Shown in pieces: positions 50,001 through 58,430 of a stretch of DNA of 64,000 bases. This stretch comes from Hyalella azteca (Eukaryota > Arthropoda > Malacostraca > Amphipoda > Hyalellidae), in contig NW_025944354.1 in the NCBI RefSeq assembly GCF_000764305.2, positions 124,001-188,000 on the forward strand. The letters run 5' to 3'. The first letter of the stretch is position 1; the number at the start of each line of letters is the position of its first letter. The position numbers and the translations under genes are program-made. The notes below the pieces were generated by a model. It was not told the DNA's origin. It did no database searches and saw only the letters and a list, made by a program, of their open reading frames with translations.

Positions 50001-53000
50001 ACCTACCGCAAGACTAAGCTCAGTGTTGAAACATCACCGCCTCATCACCGCTTACACCATCACCTACCGCAAGACTAAGGTCAGTGATGGAACATCCATG
50101 CCTCCATCACCCCTACACCATCACCTACCGCAAGACTAAGGTCAGTGTTGTAACATCACCGCCCTCATCACCGCCCATGACCGCAGTCTTAGCCATTACC
50201 TCATGACCGACTTTCGTGGGGGATATAGAATGAGTGCTGGAGCCACATTTCAGCTTCGCCCTCACACATACTTGCTAAAATAAAACAAAATGTGGTTGAA
50301 TTTATGCCCTATTTTTCTACTACGCCAAAAAAAACGATCCCCGTAATTATAGTGACGTTGAAAACTACCTCAAGTTCAGCCACCGCAACTTTATCAGATT
50401 ACCAGCGTAGACTTCACTCCCACATGCACTTCTAACCACTACACAACTATGGCACATGTGGAATAAACATAATGGATTCATATTTTCCCCAAATCGCGCA
50501 CTCGAGCTTTGTTCCTGAACAAATGCTACACTTCAATTATTCGGGGGTTTTGTGGAAATTCATGAACGGACCCATGAAAATATGTTGATAGAATTCACAA
50601 CTTCAAGTTTTTAATTTCTCGGGCATTTTTTGAAATTTCAGATGTGTAACTGTGTGTGCAAAACTACGTAGTGTGTAAAAACTACGAGCACAAATAAAGA
50701 ACGTTCGCACATCGTAGTCGTGCAAGTCACTAGTGCAAAACTTGAATTATAACGACGCAAAATATAGCTCCAGGGAAATGGAATTGTATGGAAAGACGCT
50801 GTTGAGGGGCACCGCACCCAATACGGCGATGCGCTTGATCGGGCGTTGATTGAATACGCAGGCTGAGACAATGCATATTTCCAAGTTAATGGACACCCCG
50901 ACGAATCTAATCAGTTTTTTATTCTATTATAGTATTATTGTATTCTAGGCGTTAAGAGGCTAAGCATTTTACAGGCAAACGAGAGCACCGATGAGCCTGG
51001 CGAGTGGATGGAGATCGCCGAGGACGTGGCTGAAGGTGCGCAGGACGCCGGTCCATCGCGGAGCTTCGAGCGCACCGTCGCTGACCTGGAACGCGCTACC
51101 GACTACGATGGTGTGCTCGTCATCCGCAACTCTGTTAAGCCTTCAGCGGACGTCACCTTCAACTTCTCCACCAGGAAAGGTATGTTCTTTTCGTCTAACT
51201 ATAAATTCTTAACGAAAATCAGGCAAAGGAAAATAATCCTACGTTTGAAAATCAGACATTAGAACCGAAGGTATAATCTGGTATTCGGTTTTCACCGTAA
51301 ACCGAACGTAAACTGAAAAAGTATAAGAAGTATTCAAGTTTGAGGAGAACGGAATATAAGCGATATCTAATAGAAAAAAGGAAACAATAAAACGATTGAT
51401 CTTATACAAAAAAAAGTGATGGGCATGTGGGTTTTACCATCTAAAATTCAATTATGAAGTGTGGTTAAAAATATTACAGAAGACGTGTGTATAAAGCATT
51501 TATACGTTTGTTGACTCATGGGTATGGTGATTTGGAAACTGAATTTTGTTCTAATTGACCGTGCTGAATAAAACATTCAGTACTGATGGCCCTTATATTT
51601 TCATATTGATCGGATTTTTCCTCGGATTTGATATTGATGATTGGTAAAACTGGTGTGGAATATTGCAAGGACCTTCAGTAAAAGTGTGATGATCACCACT
51701 TCAGTGGGCAAATTCATTAGTAAATTTACACTGATGTTCTTGCTTCAATAATTTCCGTATTATCCTAATAAAAATATTCTCCCACTAAAATAAATAAGTT
51801 TATCTGCATGCACAACTTGGTTGTTCTCACACATTTGGCTCGTGGGTCTTTTTCGTCTTCACGGATTTCATGATCAATATTTTTCTACAGTTTCTCTCAC
51901 CGTTTTTCATTGAACACTTGAACGGTAAAGGATTTTAGACTAGTAATTCAATGCAATATTTCATCTTTTATTCTGATACAATTTGCCCGCATTAAAAGCG
52001 AGTTTGCTGAATTTTTTATATAGAATTAAAAGCCTTGGACTTTGATATATTTGTCTATGTTGTGGCCTTGGAAGAAATTGGTTCACAATCAATAAGTCGG
52101 CTACTTAACGAGTGTCGTTCCTTATCAAACTTGTCACAAAAACCACGTCTATCACTATAGAAATAATCTGTTCACGTTAGAAAGTCTTTAATAATAATAG
52201 CACTCAAATAACTTTGTTTAGCATTACTGGAGCATTGCAGTCATTTTGGAAGTGTACATTATTGATGAATACACATGCACTCTATAGATGATTCGTAAAC
52301 AATACCGTTAGGTATTATATGGACTCGAGTACGGAATAACTCTCGTTTAACAACCCATTCGGCCGATTTCTGTAGCTTCTGATTTAACGTTTGCAATTAA
52401 GAAGCTTCAGTTTTAGACGAAGGTTTTCATTACCACGTTTATTTCTTTTATTCGTTGTGATCCAATCATGCATACATATATGTTGTGCACCAGTGATCCA
52501 TTCTTTATCCTACGTTATACATCGCCGTACCCGCATGACTCGAGTCGTTTACGTTCAAAGTCCGTTGACTGATTTCTAGTTTATTGTTTTGTTGTTCTCC
52601 GGACTAGTGGGTGCAGAGTTAAGCGTTGTTGACGAATGGAATTTTCATGTCAAATGATATTTTTGTGAAAAAAATTTTTTTTTATTAAAAAAATTTTTTT
52701 TGCCTAAAATTAAACAATTTTTTTGCTTGAAATCAAAATTTTTTTTGATTTTTTGATATCGTTGTCCTTCGCATTTTAGAAAGTCTAGCTAGATACCTAT
52801 ATGAGTAAGGCCCCGATTTTCATCCTTTTTCCCCAATATATAAATACTCATTCAATTTCATTGTTTCACTTTTTGTGCTGGAAAATTTTTCGTTCACATA
52901 GCATGCTTTTAAAAAACTGCGCGTCTTTACGTACCTAAAATTGTTCGTTCCCACCTCTAAAAAATTTTTTTGTGCGCTTATTTTCTCGTGTGTTCTTAAC

Positions 53001-56000
53001 CTAATTGGATTATCAATACAGGTTGATACAATATTGAGCTTATTTATACTTATTTATTTCATTCTACCTACGAGTGCAGTAAAGCATAACATCAAGCAGC
53101 AGTGATATTCCTATAGAAGAACCACATGAAATCTTTTATTGGTTCACTAGAAACGTATTATAATTTCCCAATTTTTGGTTATTTGTATAAAATAATCATC
53201 GAAAATTTCATTATTTTATTACCTGAGCGGAAGGCCAATAAATACAAGCATATCTAATAAAAAACCCAGGTATAATTAAATAAAATATAAATCAAGTTGT
53301 GATTCATTAAGAATTACATCAGCAAAGAGGAGTGCATTTGAATGTTCAGTGCATTCACTAAGTTTTTATAACGCGACCAATTCTTAGAATTTGTTGCTTC
53401 CTTGAATCACCAAAAATTTTGTTGTAATTGGAATTACTTATCCGTCTTACAAATTTATTAAATGGTAGTTATGGACTCAGCCCTCAATCAATTCATGGAA
53501 ATATAGAGACGCAACCAAAGTCGTCATCAAATTAGTCATGAAAAACTGCAATCAATGTAAGCGTTAAATATAATTCCGGGTTCTATTAATTTCGGTGTTA
53601 TCATGTGAATTTTGCGGTAATGTTGCTGCTCCATCTTAGATATTTCAAATCTTATGCAAATACAGGGAGTGATTTGGATAAGTTAAGTCAGAAACTATAA
53701 AAACCTGTATTATATGCACAACGGAACATAAGGTACCTATAAACTTTGTACGAAGTTTTATGACGGGACTAATGTCGTCATTCGTTGTTCATCCAAAATT
53801 AGACAAAAATTAATATTCATTTTGAGATGCTGGTTCAAGTTTCAACGGGTAATAATAAGCTACGTTTTGTTCACATTCTTTCCTACTAAGCACTGCCTTT
53901 ACGCAAGAAAATATTTTGATGAATTTCTTTTCAATTGCTCTACAATATTCAACGTTACCAAGTAAGTTCAAGCTAAAAATTTGAAAAGATGAGGCATTGT
54001 TTGAAATTCGGTTTATTTGTTTGGTTCACTGAATGGCTTTTTGAACGAATCCCGCTTATCAACACCTGGTGGAGTCTCTTGCAGGCCATGGATTCAGTGA
54101 TATTATCAAATAATTCATGAAATTTTCATTAATTTTTCGCAATTAACCAACACATGAATGGATTCAGCCCATATCATCGTGGTTAATCACACTTTCATTC
54201 TTAAGTAACGGTACGCACCAGTCATGTCTTTTGTCATTATTGCTGTGCACTTTAACTTTGTCAACCTTCGGCATCTGGTGGAGTTCTGGGCCTATACTTT
54301 CAAAAAAAGTTAAGAGATCGTAAGTTCATCCGCTAATCATTGACGGCCTTTCAAGCAAAATCCACCAATCATAGACAAGAAAATAGAGCGTAAGTACTTA
54401 CGTTCACTTAGCGAGTTTTGAAAGTGTTGCCCCTGTGCCTATATTTTCAAAAAAAGTTAAGAGATCGTAAGTTCATCCGCCAATCATTGACGGCCTCTTT
54501 ACTTTAAACCACCAAGGCCGTCCCTTTTTACTCGAAACTACCAAGGCCATCAAATCCAAACGCTCAAGGCCGTCAAATCCAAAATAGAGCGTAAGTACTT
54601 ACGTTCACTTAGCGAGTTTTGAAAGTATGGCCCCTGCTCTATTAATGTTACGAAATCAGTCACCGATTGCATGCTTTTCACAGCTCTACCTCCCACATCA
54701 CTCATCCAACTCGGGGACAACAAAGACGCACTCGCTGGCATGGATAAAGGTCTGTTCAGAACAGAACAACGAAATGTGATACTTCGTAAAGCGATTGTAG
54801 ATTTCTTCGGCTGCTCTCTTACAAAAAATGAACGTCGTTTTATCTCGAGCTTGCACAAATTTTTGGAAAATGTTTATAGTTTGCACTAACATGTAACTAA
54901 GGTACTAGTTGCCTTTCTTTAACTAGCTTGCACTAACATCCGTATGCGTCTTTCTCTGTGTTGCGCTAAAAAGCTTTAACATATACGAGGCTCTTCTATC
55001 TGCTGCAATAAAATGCCGATCGCTTTCGTAATGTTCATTGGTCTCACTGTGATTTGATTTTAAATTATCATACTTAAAAATAATTTAATGGTCTTGCTTG
55101 ATATTTATTTACTTAACTCATGAACCCGGCGTGTGGAAACGTGCAAGGGGCAAGTGCGCATTAATAAAAATTTTACTGTCAATCAATCACCGTAAAGTAT
55201 CAGCACATAAACTTTAATGTCGGAGTTCTTGACATAGCCTCTTGCATGACAACAAACGCAGCTAAACCACAGTTTGACTAGTGAAGCGCGAAAAGAAGAT
55301 GACATATCCTTACTGACATTAGTCGTATGTTTCATCCGTCACATTAGCCGTATGTTTCATCCGTCTCTATGTTGTGGTGACGATATAATATTGTAAATTA
55401 AGTTGTTAGATCAACAGTCACTGAACTTTCACATTTTCGCAACCTGAAGTTAGATATGATGGAAGATGAGCGGTTGTGTAGATGTGTTCATAAGTTCTTA
55501 TTTGTACTTATGTACTTCAAGTTCCATCATAACTCAACATAACTCAGCTCTTGTAAAATTTCCATTCGTGATCCTTGTGTCAAAATCGTAAACATTGTGT
55601 TTTTTCGGTCTTCTCTTCGGAATTAAAAAAAAAAATAAAAAAAAATTAAAAATTAAATATATTTAATTATTTATTTATTTATTTAATATTTAATTATTTA
55701 ATTAAAAAAATTAACAACTGCACTCTTTATAGCTTGTCTTGCGTAAAGTACATCACTGAAGAGTTTTCGTTCGAGGAAAAAAATTAATGCGCTGTTTGTC
55801 GGAATTTTGTAACTTAGATTCTCCTGAATTTTGTAAATTAAGATGCCATTATTGTTCCAATTTGTTGAAAATTTGAATGAGCAATCATTTCTCTTCATAA
55901 GCAAAAAATTTTTCATATTCTCTTGTTACAAAGATGTGATTCCCCCATTTCATTATTTACTCCCGATTATGCTTAATTTTTACTGAAATTCTGAACTCTT

Positions 56001-57490
56001 CTGATTCCAGTAAGTCAGTCTCTGCCCAGTAAAATGCCTAATTTTTTATTGCCTTACTAATTCTTATCTTCTACGTTTGAAAAATATGCTTGAAAATTCA
56101 CATCTTTTAACTACGGCTTTGTGTGCATGTGCTTGGCTTGAAAAACTAGCTCGTCTAATATTTACGTATTTAGAAAATGCATTTTTAACTATAATTAGAA
56201 ATCATTTATATATATGAGCTTATGATTTTTAATAGGGTAAAGCCTTTTGACATGAGTATTTATTTGTTCCATCATCTAAAATCTCTGTTAATAACCACTA
56301 TTCGTTTCGTAAATATTTCAATCAGGGAATTATTCATGATTGTGTGAGAATTTTAATTTTACACATGCTTCTCATTGATTAAATTGATGCAATTTTGTTT
56401 AAAAAATCGTTTGAAAATTATTAGTAGGATCAAATCAAGCACTCTAGACACATCTCCACAAAATTATTGTAGAATCGATCTCTGAAATAAAGTCCAGTAT
56501 TAACTAAATCTCCACGAGAGCAATTTGTTTTTTAGTGCAAACTAATACATTGAAATTTTCCCCCATTTTATCATTGCACTCATGCTACCCATCATCCCTT
56601 ATTATTGCACTCATGCTACCCATGCATGATCCAAAGTTATTGCAGTTCACTTAGCGAGTTTTGAAAGTATGGCCCCAGGGCTTGTCTTTTAGCCCTAAAA
56701 AGTCTACTGGATTCAACGTAACAATGATAATCAGTAATTAAGTTCTTCGTAAGAATATGGAAACATTCTCAAGCAAAAATACAACACCTTATAGTAATTT
56801 CATGAAATTGACCGAAACCGTAATTACGAATTTTCTGCATTCCCCTAAATATAAAATATGGAACCAATTTTTGCTCAATCAACGTTATTAGAGAAAGTTA
56901 TATGAACACACTGTATCAAAAGCTCTATTCTATATAATCTAACACATGGAAATAAACTGTTTTATTTTAAATATTCCGTTATATCGTCGCATTAAAAATA
57001 AAACATCAGGAAAATTCCAATAACGGTGTAAAAACGCGCTTTAGGTTAGGTTAATTTTAATTATTTCGTTATATCGTCGCATTAAGAAACGTCAGAAAAA
57101 AAATCCAATAACTGTAAAAACTCGCTTTAGGTTAGGTAAGGGTACGCACACGGTGAAAGCAGGTTGCCAGCGTGCTGGTTACCTGCTCAGGCTGGCGCCT
57201 GAAATCATAGAATACAGAAGCCTATTCGTACAAGTTGTCACTGTGAACACTTACATTATTATCCTATGTTCATTCTTGTGGCAGGTTGGAGCAGGTTGCC
57301 CGCGCGGGCAAACCTGCTTTCACTGTGTGCGTACCCTTAGGTTAGGTTAGGTACATAAAGCTAATTGAACGCCTTGGTTCCAGAAACAGCTGGAGGCCAC
57401 CGCCACCCCAACGCCGCTGCCTCAGCTAGTCTGAGTGCCTCGCTGCTGAGCCTCTGCCTCTTCAGGTTACTGAGCATCGCCTCGCAATGA
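46877..57490 (+). CDS. Ig/fibronectin cell-adhesion protein, klingon/wrapper/lachesin-like (multi-exon, signal exon missing)
   Basis: Six exons (46877-47041, 47199-47713, 48763-49009, 49617-49744, 50975-51179, 57384-57490) join in consistent phase into 455 residues ending at TGA 57488-57490. Order: acidic linker (about 6-25); Ig1 (Cys50, Cys111); Ig2 (Cys153, Trp165, Cys199); Ig3 (Cys242, Trp254, Cys293); one fibronectin III domain (about 310-418); and a C-terminal hydrophobic tail after an Asn-Ala-Ala-Ala stretch that fits a GPI signal. Three Ig plus one FN3 plus GPI is the arrangement of Drosophila klingon and wrapper, membrane-bound adhesion proteins of neurons and glia. Those run to about 500-530 residues, so this is near full length. 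The first exon, which must end in phase 1, should lie upstream and was not found. Family assignment is firm; the exact orthologue is not. Confidence 0.9.
47042..47198 (+). other. Intron between first two recognised exons
   Basis: 157 bp, GTAAGT donor and CTGTGCAG acceptor. It is the only short intron of the gene. Confidence 0.85.
47199..47713 (+). CDS. Adhesion gene exon: rest of Ig1 and all of Ig2
   Basis: The exon begins with the last two bases of the split Tyr codon after CTCTGTGCAG and ends at a phase-0 AAG|GTCAGG donor. Ig1 closes with SDSGYYSC. Ig2 has the classic DLDC ... TITW ... GTYEC pattern and the linker FYPPEIRTEK to Ig3, as in klingon/lachesin relatives. In Ig1 the usual core tryptophan after the first cysteine is absent, with LLMKRR at that position. 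NVT in NINVTH is a possible N-glycosylation site. Confidence 0.93.
47714..48762 (+). other. Intron with minisatellite reaching towards its acceptor
   Basis: 1049 bp. The first part is unremarkable; from about 48181 a 50-bp array runs almost to the acceptor. Exon choice at CACGAACAG|GAGATC was made because it restores the conserved EIVHTG start of Ig3 in phase 0. Confidence 0.75.
48181..48720. repeat. 50-bp intronic minisatellite, about 10-11 units
   Basis: ATCGATGAAGCACTTCTACA + TAGTAACTTCATAAGATATA + TCATTCAATC repeats at 48191, 48241, 48291, 48341 and 48391, then with indels to about 48720. It lies wholly in the intron and stops about 40 bp from the Ig3 exon, so it includes or displaces the branch-point region. 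Confidence 0.92.
48763..49009 (+). CDS. Adhesion gene exon: Ig3
   Basis: A single exon encodes Ig3: EIVHTGNGDKVELVC, then AAEVQW, then DFGVYQCSASNKYG, with all three core Ig residues. It starts in phase 0 after GACCACGAACAG and ends in phase 1 at CTGACCG|GTAGTT. The split codon rejoins as Asp with the next exon, giving LTDAPSAPA at the Ig3-FN3 boundary. The exon end and its donor are the source of a tandem array in the following intron. Confidence 0.92.
49010..49275 (+). repeat. Tandem copies of the Ig3 exon/intron junction (decoy 5' splice sites)
   Basis: The 40-bp unit AGATCAAACTGACCGGTGAT + TATTCGAACCCCAGATTAGG contains the last bases of the exon (AAATCAAACTGACCG) and its GT donor. Donor-like GT sites occur at 49010 (true), 49050, 49095, 49147, 49187 and 49227. 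A final copy reads GACCCAAG and has lost the GT. Reading past the true donor meets TGA at 49051-49053, and the next site adds 40 bases, which breaks the frame. Confidence 0.92.
49617..49744 (+). CDS. Adhesion gene exon: first half of FN3 domain
   Basis: The acceptor is TTTGTATATTTCAG before 49617. The exon completes the split Asp codon and encodes APSAPAITSDPHSAEESSYT followed by LTW and ITAYTITYRKTK, the A to C strands of a fibronectin type III domain with its conserved Trp and Tyr. It ends in phase 0 at AAG|GTCAGT. The last 37 bases and the donor are the source of a second junction array. Confidence 0.92.
49695..50160 (+). repeat. Tandem copies of the FN3 exon/intron junction (decoy 5' splice sites)
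   Basis: The roughly 50-bp unit CATCACCGCCTACACCATCA + CCTACCGCAAGACTAAG|GTCAGTGATGGAA copies the end of the FN3 exon with its donor. Donor-like sites lie at 49745 (true), 49795, 49845, 49895, 49957, 50080 and 50141; one copy near 50018 reads AAGCTCAGT and is dead. Sites at 49845 and 49957 read AAG|GTGAGT, closer to consensus than the true AAG|GTCAGT. A stop at 49823-49825 lies in the extended frame. Confidence 0.93.
50161..50974 (+). other. Remainder of the FN3 intron
   Basis: No repeat or coding segment recognised. The intron ends in GCATTTTACAG. Confidence 0.7.
50975..51179 (+). CDS. Adhesion gene exon: second half of FN3 domain
   Basis: Starts in phase 0 after CATTTTACAG and ends in phase 1 at AGGAAAG|GTATGT. 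It encodes ANESTDEPGEWMEIAEDVAE, then VADLERATDYDGVLVIRNSV and FNFSTRK, the later strands of FN3 with the typical L-x4-DY(D) signature. NES is a possible N-glycosylation site. The usual terminal G-x-S-x3-S of many FN3 domains is poorly kept. Confidence 0.92.
54288..54433 (+). mobile_element. Family B MITE, full copy (B6)
   Basis: Starts GGGCCTATACTTTCAAAAAA and ends TTTGAAAGTGTTGCCCC. All family features are present, with small changes in the right terminal repeat. It abuts the next copy directly. Confidence 0.9.
54434..54634 (+). mobile_element. Family B MITE, enlarged copy (B7)
   Basis: Starts TGTGCCTATATTTTCAAAAA and ends TTTGAAAGTATGGCCCC. At about 200 bp it is longer than other copies because the middle (about 54490-54580) has been replaced by four variants of ACCAAGGCCGTC. 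It follows B6 head-to-tail without spacer. Confidence 0.88.
56645..56676 (+). mobile_element. Family B MITE, right-end fragment (B8)
   Basis: Only the last 32 bp remain: GTTCACTTAGCGAGTTTTGA followed by AAGTATGGCCCC. Confidence 0.85.
56964..57136. repeat. About 87-bp tandem dimer containing TTAGG motifs
   Basis: Two copies of a unit with TTATATCGTCGCATTAA, AATAACNGT and CGCTTTAGGTTAGG. Each ends in GGTTAGG, the permuted insect telomere motif. Confidence 0.85.
57137..57339. mobile_element. Family D inverted-repeat element inside TTAGG-type repeats
   Basis: The left end TAAGGGTACGCACACGGTGA and right end TCACTGTGTGCGTACCCTTA are inverted repeats continuing over about 29 bp with one mismatch. 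GGTTAGG flanks both sides (57130-57136 and 57340-57346), either a 7-bp target duplication or coincidence in a repetitive target. The 203-bp interior has no transposase. It ends 44 bp before the last exon of the adhesion gene. Confidence 0.85.
57340..57352 (+). repeat. Short TTAGG-type interstitial repeat
   Basis: GGTTAGGTTAGGT, about 2.5 units of the TTAGG motif that forms telomeres in most insects. It is far too short to be a telomere. Confidence 0.8.
57384..57490 (+). CDS. Adhesion gene terminal coding exon: GPI-anchor signal
   Basis: The acceptor GCCTTGGTTCCAG precedes 57384. The exon completes a split Glu codon and encodes TAGGHRHPNAAASASLSASL, then LSLCLFRLLSIASQ and TGA. Small residues (Asn-Ala-Ala-Ala-Ser) followed by a hydrophobic C-terminus fit a GPI attachment signal, as in klingon and wrapper. 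An Arg within the hydrophobic stretch is atypical. CTAATTGAAC at about 57361-57370 is a plausible branch site. Confidence 0.85.
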
Positions 57491-57588
57491 GTCTCCTGGC
57501 TGGCCTAGCTACTGTTATGCCCGTGAGTCTGGTGAATTATTTTTAACAAGAATTGGTGTCATAAGTTTGCTTAAATCGAAAGTTCATT

Positions 57589-57690
57589 AGAAATTTAAAA
57601 GCAAAGAATAGTTCACAAAATTCGTGTCTTCATGGAAAACGTTTTCTATAAAGATATGAATTTTTGTGGACTATTCTTTGCTTTCAAATT
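57589..57690. mobile_element. Candidate inverted-repeat element, family E copy 2
   Basis: AGAAATTTAAAAGCAAAGAA near the left end is inverted at the right end as TTCTTTGCTTTCAAATT, and the inner arms also pair (TAGTTCACAAAATTC against GAATTTTTGTGGACTA), giving a 102-bp hairpin. Related to 41198-41352. It lies in the putative 3'-UTR intron. Confidence 0.65.
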
Positions 57691-58025
57691 ATTATTTTTG
57701 ACTATTTAGTGATTGATATATTTTATGTACTATTCTTAATTACGTGGAACATATTTATCAATAATTTTTAAATCATTCGTCTGGATGGGCAATCGATTAC
57801 TCAATGAGTTGCCGAAAAACGCGTTGAAAAATAATCTCGAGAGCGAATATTTTGAGGAATAGCTGTTCATAAAATTTTGGTCAGCATTGGTCGCAACAAT
57901 TTCACGTAAAACATTTGTGTCGTCTTGTCAACTCTTTTTGTATGTCTAGCAGAACACGACTTCATCATAGATTTCTTGAATAAATAGTGGTTTCCAATTT
58001 TAATTTAACTTTTCCTGTCTTACAG

Positions 58026-58081
58026 AACGATGGCAAGCGTTTCGAGTGATCGTCAGTTACGAAGAACTGTATTGTAGCTGA
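58026..58081 (+). other. Candidate alternative terminal exon of the adhesion gene
   Basis: The acceptor CTGTCTTACAG has the same phase as the GPI exon: exon 6 ends in G and this segment starts AA, again giving Glu. It would then encode RWQAFRVIVSYEELYCS and stop at 58079-58081. A product using it would lose the hydrophobic tail and could be secreted. The same acceptor may simply serve a 3'-UTR intron. No direct evidence separates the two. Confidence 0.35.
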
Positions 58082-58430
58082 GCTGAATTTGAAATTTTTT
58101 GCCTCAGCTTGAAAGTCTTGTCTTCACTTCAATAATTTTCATCACTGGAACACACATCCATGGAGGACGTCTTATTTGAAAGTCTCACCATCTGCATGTC
58201 ATGCATGCGTGATGTAGAATGTAAAATTATGTAGGTTGTAGGATTGCGGAAGGATTAAATGGTTTTGCGTCAAGAAAGGAATGATTTCTACCGTTCTAAA
58301 ATTCAGCTTTCAAAGACTTGAAATGTTCGCTTTTTTTAATCTAATTTTTCACACAAAAGCCTATGATGTACGTATAATCCTTTTTTTCTTGTTATGTAAT
58401 TGTCAATGCAATAAAATTTAATCTTCCTGA

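Larger units (their letters stand above)
51180..57383 (+). other. Last large intron of the adhesion gene
   Basis: 6.2 kb, AT-rich, with A/T low-complexity blocks at 52665-52745 and 55625-55710. It contains three family B elements or fragments, an 87-bp dimer and a 203-bp inverted-repeat element close to its 3' end. Open frames inside have no recognised domain. Donor GTATGT, acceptor CTTGGTTCCAG. Confidence 0.8.
57491..58430 (+). other. Probable 3' UTR region of the adhesion gene
   Basis: Downstream of the stop there is a donor-like CCC|GTGAGT at 57521 and a strong acceptor TTTTCCTGTCTTACAG at 58010-58025, so the UTR may be spliced. The junction would be 30 nt after the stop, close enough not to trigger nonsense-mediated decay under the usual 50-55 nt rule. 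AATAAA motifs occur at 57979-57984 and 58410-58415. Confidence 0.55.

Noticed and set aside
49010..50160. Extra FN3 or Ig3 exon copies as alternative exons
   Set aside because: The copied units include only exon ends and donors without acceptors and contain stops or frame shifts, so they cannot act as cassette exons.
57340..57352. Telomere
   Set aside because: Only about 2.5 TTAGG-type units in the middle of a gene region; scattered interstitial motifs like this are common in insect DNA.
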